From positions 1-47,442 of the forward strand of contig CALRBT010000007.1 of assembly GCA_943354475.1 (NCBI GenBank): a DNA stretch of 47,442 nt, written 5' to 3'. The position numbers and the translations under genes are program-made. Position 1 is the first letter of the stretch. Every line of letters starts with the position of its first letter. The DNA is from Parcubacteria group bacterium. Lineage in GTDB: Bacteria > Patescibacteriota > Minisyncoccia > Phycocordibacterales > CALRBT01. A model generated the notes under the pieces. It was not told the origin of the DNA. It ran no database searches and worked only from the letters and a program-made list of their open reading frames with translations. This document shows, piece by piece, positions 25,172-33,541 of this stretch.

Positions 25172-26512
25172 CTAAAACAAAGCCCGTATCTCCGACAACT
25201 CTTTTCCAAGAGTTTGGTCGTATTTTAGATCATTCTTAACTTTGTCACACGAGTGAATAACAGTGGTGTGATCCCTTCCACCTAGTTTTTCACCTATAGT
25301 TGGAAAAGAGATGTTGAAATCCTCTCTTAAAAGGTACATGATGATTTGCCTGGGCTTAACCACCTCCTTCCTCCTTGTTTTCTCGTAAACACTCCCCTCC
25401 TCAATGTTGTAGTAGTCAGCGACTATCTTCGCAACTTCCTTAACCGATATATTCTTTTTTGGTTTTATACTTGTTTTGATCAAGTTTTTTATCTCAAGAA
25501 GTGATAAATCTTTATGTTTAAGTTGAGTTTGCATTGTTATGGTGTTAACAATACCCTCAAGATCCCTAATGTTGCCCTCTATCGCTGAAGCCAAATAATC
25601 CATAACCTCAAAAGCTATTGGAGTACCAAGTGCCTCAACCTTACTTTTAATAATCGCTAAGCGAGATTCTTTGTCTGGTGGAGGAATCTCGATAATCATA
25701 CCTGCGTTAAAGCGTGATTTAAGGCGATCCTCTAAATCTGGAATATAGTTAACGTGTTTATCGGATGAGAAAATTAATTGTTTATTGTTGTCAAAAAAAG
25801 TATTAAAAAGATGAAAAAACTCCTCCTGAATCTTTTCTTTTCCTGCTATAAACTGTATATCATCAATGATTAAAAGGTCGTAAGCACGGTACTTCTCTTT
25901 AAAAGAGTTTGCTTTGTTATTTTGTAGGGCACTCACAAAATCCATAACAAACTTCTCCGAAGTCAGATAAAAAACCTTTTTGTTGGGGTTTTCTTTTTTT
26001 GTGTAGTTTCCAATCGCCTGAATCAGATGCGTTTTTCCATGACCTGTGTTTCCATAGACGAAAAGCGGGTTATAAACAAGTCCAGGCTTCTTTATAACCG
26101 CTTGAGCAGCTGCATAGGCCAACTCATTAAACGGTCCGACAATGAAAGACTCAAAAATGTATCGAGGGTTGAGATTATCCTCTTTGTTGATATAGACATC
26201 ATTTAAGGGCAACTCGTTGTGGTTTATCGTAAGGTGGGCGCCGTCACGCTCAGCCTTAGCACCCCCCTCTTTGGTTACTACATACTCAAGATTACGTACC
26301 TGGTCGCTTTTTTCACGTAAAATTTTAAGAATCGTTCGATGAAACTTGTTTGAGAGCCAGTCTTTAACAAACTCATTTGGAACGCTGAGGAAAATAACCC
26401 CATCCTCTTGTTTTGCAATAAAAGTGTTTTTAAACCAGGTGGTAAAGTTTGCCTTAGAGACCTGCAGTTCTATCTCAGTTAATGTTGTGTCCCAAAGTTT
26501 CAAAGTATCCAT
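25172..26512 (-). CDS. dnaA: Chromosomal replication initiator DnaA
   Basis: NPRYIFESFIVGPFNELAYAAAQAV...YNPLFVYGNTGHGKTHLIQAIGN...LLIIDDIQFIAGKEKIQEEFFHLFN...GGRDHTTVIHSCDKV. Confidence 0.98.
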   Translation of the reverse strand: MDTLKLWDTTLTEIELQVSKANFTTWFKNTFIAKQEDGVIFLSVPNEFVKDWLSNKFHRTILKILREKSDQVRNLEYVVTKEGGAKAERDGAHLTINHNELPLNDVYINKEDNLNPRYIFESFIVGPFNELAYAAAQAVIKKPGLVYNPLFVYGNTGHGKTHLIQAIGNYTKKENPNKKVFYLTSEKFVMDFVSALQNNKANSFKEKYRAYDLLIIDDIQFIAGKEKIQEEFFHLFNTFFDNNKQLIFSSDKHVNYIPDLEDRLKSRFNAGMIIEIPPPDKESRLAIIKSKVEALGTPIAFEVMDYLASAIEGNIRDLEGIVNTITMQTQLKHKDLSLLEIKNLIKTSIKPKKNISVKEVAKIVADYYNIEEGSVYEKTRRKEVVKPRQIIMYLLREDFNISFPTIGEKLGGRDHTTVIHSCDKVKNDLKYDQTLGKELSEIRALF

Positions 26513-26620
26513 AATAATAACGAGATTGTAGCGAATAAGCGTACGTCTAATTATATACGCAAATAAGATCGATAAAACTTGTAAAAGAGAGATAACTATG
26601 TTAATACTATGTGTACAAAC

Positions 26621-26629
26621 TGTGGATAG
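26621..26629 (-). promoter_or_regulatory. Near-consensus DnaA box TGTGGATAG upstream of dnaA
   Basis: 8/9 match to TGTGGATAA in the rpmH-dnaA spacer. Confidence 0.4.
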
Positions 26630-26670
26630 TCTCCAAGAGAATCCCTATTTTTATAGATAACCTAAGATTT

Positions 26671-26805
26671 ATGTCACGAACCTATCAACCAAAAAAGCGA
26701 AAACGAGCTAAAACACACGGATTTTTGGTGCGCAGCAAAACCCCTGGTGGGAAGCGTGTTATTGCGAAACGCCGTAAGAAAGGACGAGCAAAACTCACCG
26801 TTTAA
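26671..26805 (+). CDS. rpmH: 50S ribosomal protein L34
   Basis: [44 protein letters not shown]. Confidence 0.97.
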   Translation: MSRTYQPKKRKRAKTHGFLVRSKTPGGKRVIAKRRKKGRAKLTV

Positions 26806-26808
26806 GCG

Positions 26809-27138
26809 ATGTTGTCTAGAAAACACAGGATTTCCAAAGAACTCTTTAAATCGTTAGGAAATCGTAGTGCGGCGCTCCACACCCCATTATTTTCTGTCAG
26901 AATAACCCCCCTCAACAGTGCACCCACCAAAGCCTCTTTTGTTGTCTCAAGTAAGATTTCTCCCAAAGCCGCTGTTCGTAATAGATTAAAGAGGTTTGGG
27001 TATGAACTTGTGCGCCTCGCACTTCCCACACTAAAACCAACCCAACTCGTTTTTTATTTTAAGAAAGAAGCCGCTTTAGTTAAGCCCCCAGAGCTTAAAA
27101 AAGAGATTGAAACTATTCTAAAAAAGTACTCACTCTAG
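26809..27138 (+). CDS. rnpA: Ribonuclease P protein component
   Basis: MLSRKHRISKELFKSL...FVVSSKISPKAAVRNRLKRFGYE; classic rpmH-rnpA-yidC order. Confidence 0.93.
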   Translation: MLSRKHRISKELFKSLGNRSAALHTPLFSVRITPLNSAPTKASFVVSSKISPKAAVRNRLKRFGYELVRLALPTLKPTQLVFYFKKEAALVKPPELKKEIETILKKYSL

Positions 27139-27139
27139 A

Positions 27140-27892
27140 GTGATAATAAATGATATACTTCCTATCGTTATGATTACAACTTTCCACAACTTCGTTTATC
27201 TCCCTATATACAACGGACTGATCTTCATTTTATCAATAATTCCAGGGGCGGACGTTGGTTTGGCAGTTATTGTACTTACGATTCTAATCAAAACAGTGCT
27301 CTACCCCCTCTCTCACAAGGGACTACACACACAACGTCGAATGACGGAAGTTGCTCCGAAACTAGAGGAGCTCAAAGAAAAACATAAAGAAGACAAACAG
27401 GAGCTGGCACGAAAAACAATGGAGCTCTATCGAGAGGAGAAAATAAACCCTTTTTCGAGCATCTTTCTCCTCCTTATTCAGATTCCTGTACTCATCGGTC
27501 TTTATCTCGTCTTTATGAATGGTGGACTGCCAAAAATCGATCCAAAGGATCTATACTCCTTTATTACCCCCCCTGTTGATGTAAGTATGTATCTTCTTGG
27601 TATTTTTGATTTATCAAAAAAGAACCTTATTTTAGCTCTTTTGGCAGGATTAGCTCAATTTGCAAGGGCTTGGGTTGCTCCAGTCCCACCACCTCCTCTA
27701 AAAACAGGTGGAAAACCAAGTTTTCAACAAGATTTTGCGCGTAGTATGCAAATTCAAATGCGCTACATTCTCCCTATTTTTATAACATTTTTTGCTTATA
27801 CAACAGGGGGTGCGCTTGCCCTCTACTGGATTACAAGCAATCTGTTTGATATTGGAACCGAACTGTTAGTAACGAAGCGGATGAAGAAGTAA
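27140..27892 (+). CDS. yidC: Membrane protein insertase YidC/Oxa1
   Basis: ADVGLAVIVLTILIKTVLYPLSHKGLHTQRRMTEVAPKLEELKEKHKEDKQELARKTMELYREEKINPFSSIFLLLIQIPVLIGLY; ATG at 27170 is an alternative start. Confidence 0.95.
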   Translation: MIINDILPIVMITTFHNFVYLPIYNGLIFILSIIPGADVGLAVIVLTILIKTVLYPLSHKGLHTQRRMTEVAPKLEELKEKHKEDKQELARKTMELYREEKINPFSSIFLLLIQIPVLIGLYLVFMNGGLPKIDPKDLYSFITPPVDVSMYLLGIFDLSKKNLILALLAGLAQFARAWVAPVPPPPLKTGGKPSFQQDFARSMQIQMRYILPIFITFFAYTTGGALALYWITSNLFDIGTELLVTKRMKK

Positions 27893-27931
27893 CCTTTTTA
27901 TTGGTCGTAGATCTTACGCGGGTTTAGAGGA

Positions 27932-28882
27932 CTACCTTACGAGCTGAATGTGCCAATGGTTATCGTCTATACGATATGACCAAATCCTACTCCCATCAGA
28001 TAGAATTGCGGAGTATTTTACTAAAGTGTTTGCTGGTATCGTGGCGGTTTTTGAAATACCCAAAAGACTCCTCATGTAAGTATCACTAGTTCCGCTAGCT
28101 CGTATGTCGATAGCTTCTCCATCTTCGTGAGGGTTAGCTCCTCCAGGAATTTCATTGGGACGTGACTCGCTACCATTTGAAACAACAACCTGACAAGCTT
28201 GGTCACTCTTTTTACAATCAGACTGAATCGTCAAAAGTGCGCTGAGTAAGTCAGGATTGACATCACCGAGACTAATACAAGCGACAGTTTGGCCTTCTGC
28301 ACAGACCGGAGCACTTATAACCCCCCCTTCATTTTCAAATATTGTTCTAAAGTTTGTGTCACGCGCCTCACTCAACCCATTTTTACAAAAACTAAATCCC
28401 AAATTCAGGCCTGCATAGAATCGATCCACACGGTTTGGAGCACTAACTGCATGTTTGAGTCGGCACATTTGGTCTTTTGATATACCGAGTTGTTTCATCA
28501 AATATACTTCCGCGAGCCTTCTAGTTTCCATAATAGGACTCTTCAAGATAGAAATATTAAAATATTGAGTTTTGGCTATATACCCTATAACATACGGAGG
28601 ACTATTTGTTGCTGATGATTCAATCAAACTATCACCAAAATGGTAACCTATGTAATAATACCCAGGGTTTAATGAATCTTTCACGACCTCTGGATTATCA
28701 ATAAAGTTCTTTGTTTCAATAACTTTTCCAGCTGAGTCTTTGACAGAAATAGTTGGTCCAGATTCGGTTGGGGTATCTATATTGGTAGCCGGTGGACTTT
28801 TATAAAAATACTTCAAACCAAAGAGTAGGATGACTCCTGTGGACAGTACAACCCCTGTGCTTATAAGTAATGTTTTTTTCAT
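27932..28882 (-). CDS. Membrane-anchored M15-like (VanY/D,D-carboxypeptidase-fold) peptidase
   Basis: N-terminal TM; C-terminal PGGANPHEDGEAIDIRASG...RIDDNHWHIQLVR matches the H-x(n)-D...HxH zinc-ligand pattern. Confidence 0.65.
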   Translation of the reverse strand: MKKTLLISTGVVLSTGVILLFGLKYFYKSPPATNIDTPTESGPTISVKDSAGKVIETKNFIDNPEVVKDSLNPGYYYIGYHFGDSLIESSATNSPPYVIGYIAKTQYFNISILKSPIMETRRLAEVYLMKQLGISKDQMCRLKHAVSAPNRVDRFYAGLNLGFSFCKNGLSEARDTNFRTIFENEGGVISAPVCAEGQTVACISLGDVNPDLLSALLTIQSDCKKSDQACQVVVSNGSESRPNEIPGGANPHEDGEAIDIRASGTSDTYMRSLLGISKTATIPANTLVKYSAILSDGSRIWSYRIDDNHWHIQLVR

Positions 28883-28901
28883 AGTTGCTATTGTTGTTTT
28901 G

Positions 28902-30269
28902 TTAACGACGTAGGCTTGTTCCAGCATCGTAATTATTTACACAAGTGCTTGCAGCCGTGTTCCACGCAACACCATTATTATTTCCGGTCCATGGTTGGTA
29001 TCCAAGCCTCCTAACCATAATAACGGCAGTTCGTAGATTACAATCGGCATTATTTTGATTTGAAAGACCAGAACAATCAGATGGGGCGTAAGCCCTCCAA
29101 TTCTCTTGTGAGATTTGGAAGGTACCACAAGGTCCTGTACCGCTACATCCAACAGGGCTACCACTGTTTTCAGTCATTGCAATGCAAGACATTGTGACAG
29201 CTTGTTCCCACGGAAGACCGGCGCTCTCAATGGCCTCTGGGCTACAGGCAGAGTTGCCTTCTGCGCAGACCGAGTCTCCTCTTCCTCCACCACTCCTTGG
29301 TAAGACCCCACAGTTTCTCGCCTCTCTACAAGCTGGAGTTACAAACCAATTACTTCCAGAACCCCCAACCGGCGCTTGCCACCCTGGATTATTTATCATT
29401 GGAAACGACAACCGAAACTTCAACAAATCAGGATTAACCGTATACAAAATCATATAGGCTGAAATCACCAAGAGTAATCCCCACAGCGCATTAGTAATCG
29501 TTTCTTTACCATGACTCTTCTGACTAAAGACGTCAGAAGTCATATAGGTAATTCCCCCAACAACAATCATCACAATAGCAAGTAATGCTGATACTCCTAT
29601 TAACAAATCAAACAAGAAAGGGAGGTATTGTTCTGGGTTGATGGGGGACGTTTTGTCCCCTGTAAGTGGTGCCAAAGGAACGTAGCCGAGAGAACCATTG
29701 CTGTTACCTATAGAAGTGTTTGTGGTGTTAGAAGGGCTGTTATTGGCTGAGTTTGATTGTTGTTGGCTTGTCGCACCGGATGTACCACTCTGTAGCTCTT
29801 CAGAAGTGTTCGTTGTATTAGAAGAAGTGTTGTTGGTTGAGTTTGATTGTTGCTGATTTGTCGCACCAGGTGTACCACTTCCTGACCACTCTGGCATATC
29901 CGGAAAGCCTCCTACGGGTACCCACTGTCTATCCCACGGTACTAAATTACCATAGCCCTCAATTAATTGAAGACGTTCAGCCTCCTCATCAAAGGAGGAG
30001 CATCTTGAAGCGTTTGCTCCTGACCCAGTACAGTTTCTGAATTGATCTAAGCCGAGTATGTATACTTGTGACTGCTCCTGGCAGTATGCCTCCCCCCCAG
30101 AATATTGCTGTGTGCAGGTAGTATAAAAAGCGTTACAGTTTTGTGTGAGGCCTGGAGCCTCACTTGTAACAGCAGGACAATTGTCAGCCGCAAAAACAGT
30201 ACCATATAAGCCTGCCTGTAGGAGAACAAATAGGGTTAAAACTATGAATTTGTAACTATACTTAACCAT
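28902..30269 (-). CDS. Signal peptide + repeat linker + VirB2-like two-TM pilin domain + C-terminal lysozyme-like transglycosylase domain
   Basis: YLPFLFDLLIGVSALLAIVMIVVGGITYMTSDVFSQKSHGKETITNALWGLLLVISAYMILYTVNPDLL; then EQAVTMSCIAMTENSGSPVGCSGTGPCGTFQISQENWRAYAPSDC... Confidence 0.75.
   Translation of the reverse strand: MVKYSYKFIVLTLFVLLQAGLYGTVFAADNCPAVTSEAPGLTQNCNAFYTTCTQQYSGGEAYCQEQSQVYILGLDQFRNCTGSGANASRCSSFDEEAERLQLIEGYGNLVPWDRQWVPVGGFPDMPEWSGSGTPGATNQQQSNSTNNTSSNTTNTSEELQSGTSGATSQQQSNSANNSPSNTTNTSIGNSNGSLGYVPLAPLTGDKTSPINPEQYLPFLFDLLIGVSALLAIVMIVVGGITYMTSDVFSQKSHGKETITNALWGLLLVISAYMILYTVNPDLLKFRLSFPMINNPGWQAPVGGSGSNWFVTPACREARNCGVLPRSGGGRGDSVCAEGNSACSPEAIESAGLPWEQAVTMSCIAMTENSGSPVGCSGTGPCGTFQISQENWRAYAPSDCSGLSNQNNADCNLRTAVIMVRRLGYQPWTGNNNGVAWNTAASTCVNNYDAGTSLRR
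29362..29641 (-). repeat. ~280-bp repeat, copy A (VirB2-like domain)
   Basis: By eye roughly 90% identical to 32012-32291, with a near-identical encoded peptide. Confidence 0.9.
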
Positions 30270-30271
30270 AT

Positions 30272-31522
30272 TTATTGAGCTACTCGGAGACTCCAAAGAG
30301 AATTATCCTTGTTATTAGTAAAAATTACATAATCTTCCTCAACACTTAGTTGGAGTTTTATCGCATCATACGCCTCAGCATTACTCTTTGCATAATAGAT
30401 AAGGTCAGTTTTTCCAGTAACCGTGTCTATCCTCCAGAAAGAATCAAAAAATGAAGTCACCCCCTGGTACCACAAATCTGGATGTTCTCCCTCAGGGATA
30501 CTCTGTGGGACGGCACAAAATAAAACCGTCTTTTCCTTTTTACTCCAAACACATTTTTCAGGAAGGGTTTTAGAAGAGAGGGTTCTGATAACTTGAGATT
30601 TTTCTTTCGGGGAAAGAGCCTTTAGTGATAGATTCTCACTCTTTACTTCGGAGTAAAGAACACTCTCTCCACTGAGATTAACAGAGGTCGTTAATCCGTA
30701 AATATTTGCTAAAATCTTTTGAGAGACTACCTTCTTTGAAATATTTGAAAGAAGAAAGGAAACACCTGGAATAGAAGCGGCAGCGTTTGAGGTTAAAAGT
30801 ATTGAGTCGTCCCCTGACCATATAGATTGCCAGTGGATAAGTGGGGATGAAAAAACCTGCACCTTCTTAGAACCATCTGGATCTGCAGTGTTACCAACAA
30901 CACCACTCTCTATGGCACCCAGATAAAATATCTTAGAGCCAGTGTTTGAAACTGAAAGCGTACTGATACCATCTGGAAGAAAATTTCCATCAAGAGAGTA
31001 CGGACTCATTTCAATAGTTGATGTTCCTGAAGAGGCTTTTAATTTTGCATAAAATGTTTTAACAACATCAGCTTTGTTTAGATATCGTAAAAAAACACTA
31101 CTACCATCAGGGAGCCAAACTGCCTCATAAATTTTTGGTATGGTTGTGTTCGAGAGTCTACTCTGAGCTCTGCTATCAACACGTGCCTCAAAAACATGTC
31201 CGGTTGCCCGTTCTACATAACGCACAAGTGTTGTAGAGGCACTTTGAATAACAATACTCCCTGCGACTGGCTCAGCGGTTATTTGGTACATTTGACCAAT
31301 AGGAGTATTTGGATCTGTTGAGGTTGGGTCGCCCTCCCCTGTTTGAGGATTACTTGAGGTAGGGTCTGTTGTATCTCCTGAGCTAGTTCCTACTGGGAAC
31401 TCTCCTCCACCAAAGATACTTCTTCCACCATTACTATTTGAAAGATAAAAGAAAGAGAGGAGTAGTATTCCTCCAAGTAGTAGGAGTGGAATTATAACAA
31501 AGAATAATTTTTTTCGAGACAT
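30272..31522 (-). CDS. Membrane-anchored extracytoplasmic protein, beta-propeller-like
   Basis: N-terminal TM, S/T/D/P-rich linker, then repeating PDGSSVFLRY.., SNTGSKIFYLG.., SGDDSILLTS.. strands. Confidence 0.5.
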   Translation of the reverse strand: MSRKKLFFVIIPLLLLGGILLLSFFYLSNSNGGRSIFGGGEFPVGTSSGDTTDPTSSNPQTGEGDPTSTDPNTPIGQMYQITAEPVAGSIVIQSASTTLVRYVERATGHVFEARVDSRAQSRLSNTTIPKIYEAVWLPDGSSVFLRYLNKADVVKTFYAKLKASSGTSTIEMSPYSLDGNFLPDGISTLSVSNTGSKIFYLGAIESGVVGNTADPDGSKKVQVFSSPLIHWQSIWSGDDSILLTSNAAASIPGVSFLLSNISKKVVSQKILANIYGLTTSVNLSGESVLYSEVKSENLSLKALSPKEKSQVIRTLSSKTLPEKCVWSKKEKTVLFCAVPQSIPEGEHPDLWYQGVTSFFDSFWRIDTVTGKTDLIYYAKSNAEAYDAIKLQLSVEEDYVIFTNNKDNSLWSLRVAQ

Positions 31523-31539
31523 GTTTTTAGTTTGTAATA

Positions 31540-32436
31540 TTAACGACGTTTCTCAAGATGCCAATGGTCGCCTTCATAGTAGACTCGGTAAGGCCCTCCC
31601 GGTAAGTTTGCTGTGTATCCATCGCCACTCGTGCTCGGTGCTGGGTTACTTGAGCCTAATCTTAAGATATTTCTCATTTGTGCATCGATCTGGGCACTAC
31701 TCCTGATGTCGACCGCATACCCGGCGGCATGAGGGTCGTTGTTTCCCCCATGAGGTTCGCTTCCTCCTGTGATGACCATTGGGCAGCCATTATTTTGAAG
31801 TTGGCAATCATCCCAAATACGCGTTATTCCCTGGAAGACTTCGGCCTGCACGCCGCCTATTTGTGTTCTGCAATTAGCTTGACCGTCACTACAAGGGCTG
31901 TTAACCGTTATTTGATTTCCACCTGTAACTAATAAGAGTGATCGTGCGTCATTCTCACCTATTGGTCCAGTTCCATAGTTTGGGTTACGTCCAGGGAGAT
32001 CACCAATCCCCACCCCAACCGGCGCCTGCCACCCAGGATAATCTATTGGCTCAAAATGTAATTTAAACTTCAGCAAATCAGGATTAACCGTATACAAAAT
32101 CATATAGGCTGAAATTACCAAAAGTAGTCCCCACAATGCATTAGTAATAGTTTCTTTACCATGACTCTTCTGACTAAATACGTCAGAGGTCATGTACGTA
32201 ATTCCCCCAACAACAATCATCACAATGGCAAGTAATGCTGATATTCCTATTAACAAGTCAAACAAGAAAGGGAGGTATTGTTCTGGGTTGATCGGGGTTT
32301 TTTCTTGACTTTGGGTAAGTGGGGCCATAAACACATAATCGAGACTCTCTGCTTTTACTTGAGGTATGCTCAAGAGCATTAGTGGTATCACAAAAAATGT
32401 AAGGACACTTATTTTTTTAAAAAAGACAACTTTCAT
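31540..32436 (-). CDS. Signal peptide + VirB2-like two-TM pilin domain + C-terminal M15-like peptidase domain
   Basis: VirB2-like block almost identical to that in 28902-30269, then GGSEPHGGNNDPHAAGYAVDIRSS...YYEGDHWHLEKRR. Confidence 0.75.
   Translation of the reverse strand: MKVVFFKKISVLTFFVIPLMLLSIPQVKAESLDYVFMAPLTQSQEKTPINPEQYLPFLFDLLIGISALLAIVMIVVGGITYMTSDVFSQKSHGKETITNALWGLLLVISAYMILYTVNPDLLKFKLHFEPIDYPGWQAPVGVGIGDLPGRNPNYGTGPIGENDARSLLLVTGGNQITVNSPCSDGQANCRTQIGGVQAEVFQGITRIWDDCQLQNNGCPMVITGGSEPHGGNNDPHAAGYAVDIRSSAQIDAQMRNILRLGSSNPAPSTSGDGYTANLPGGPYRVYYEGDHWHLEKRR
32012..32291 (-). repeat. ~280-bp repeat, copy B (VirB2-like domain)
   Basis: See copy A at 29362-29641. Confidence 0.9.
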
Positions 32437-32439
32437 TTT

Positions 32440-33453
32440 CTAGTTTCTTTGAGGACCAAAAGCAATAGTAAAGATGGTTCGTGCACCCTGGAGTATTTTG
32501 TTGGTCTGACTTGCTTCAAGGGATACCTCAGCATTTCCCGAAACACCCTTCTCTGGACGCAGAACAATTGCACTTGGATCATCCATTGAGCCAAGAACGG
32601 CGTTTCCACCGACACGCCACTGGTAGCTCATCAGTGGGTCAGATCGTTTTTTTGCCGAAAAAAAGTAAGGAACACCAACAAAACGCGACTCCTCGTCGGT
32701 TAGGAGAAAACTTGGACCAATTGCTCGGTTAGTCAATAATCCAAGGATAGGATTCTCTTCGTAAATAACTATCTTTGGATCGTTCGGGCTGATGGTGACA
32801 GAGGCTACGGCGGCTATTGCTTGATCAGAAGGGGTTGCAGAGACCTCTATTGTTGCAGGTCTTGAGATTTTTGGATAAACGTAGGTAAAAGAACTCTTTC
32901 CGTAGCCAGAGGCGTCACTAATCACATTTCCATTTACTTTCCAGGTGTATACGAGGGTGCTGTCGGATATTTTTACACCACCCTTTGTAATATCGGGGAA
33001 GGCAGTTATTTTCACCGCCCCTTCGCTTACAGGAAGGGGCATGCCCTTGTAGAAACTTGGGACATAGGTGATTCCTTCCCAACTAAGGTGTATGGACGCT
33101 GATTGTATTGAAATCGTTTTACTAATATCACCCACAGGAGTTGCGGCACTCATGAGGACAGAAGTGTTTGTCCCTAGGGCCCCTGTTGTGGCCGTAATTG
33201 ACTTGACTCCTACTCCTGAAGCAACGACCTTACCATTTACCACCCAAGTTATTTTGATGGTATCAAGGTTGACGCTAAAACTTTCTGCCTGAACCTCAAA
33301 CCGTTGATTTGGCCCAGGTTGATTTGGATAAACAGTAAGTGCAATAGAGTCCCCTACCTGGGGGATTCCTACCTGGGCCAAGCTACTAGAGCTACTCAAG
33401 AAAATAGATCCAAGGAGTACTAGTAAAAAAATAGGATAAAAAAAGTTTTTCAT
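32440..33453 (-). CDS. Secreted protein with repeated Ig/PKD-like domains
   Basis: Signal peptide; repeats such as ITWVVNGKVVASGVGVKSITATTGALG, LVYTWKVNGNVISDASGYGKSSFTYVYP, MSYQWRVGGNAVLGSMDDPSAIVLRP. Confidence 0.65.
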   Translation of the reverse strand: MKNFFYPIFLLVLLGSIFLSSSSSLAQVGIPQVGDSIALTVYPNQPGPNQRFEVQAESFSVNLDTIKITWVVNGKVVASGVGVKSITATTGALGTNTSVLMSAATPVGDISKTISIQSASIHLSWEGITYVPSFYKGMPLPVSEGAVKITAFPDITKGGVKISDSTLVYTWKVNGNVISDASGYGKSSFTYVYPKISRPATIEVSATPSDQAIAAVASVTISPNDPKIVIYEENPILGLLTNRAIGPSFLLTDEESRFVGVPYFFSAKKRSDPLMSYQWRVGGNAVLGSMDDPSAIVLRPEKGVSGNAEVSLEASQTNKILQGARTIFTIAFGPQRN

Positions 33454-33541
33454 AACAATAGTTTCAACACAACATATGTCTTTATTGTAACAAAAAAACA
33501 AGAATTAAAAGAGCTTTTTCTGCAACAAACCGATGTGTATT

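Noticed and set aside
29362-32291. Insertion sequence or transposon as the cause of the 280-bp repeat
   Set aside because: The repeat is in-frame coding sequence for a VirB2-like domain, with no transposase, terminal inverted repeats or target duplications.
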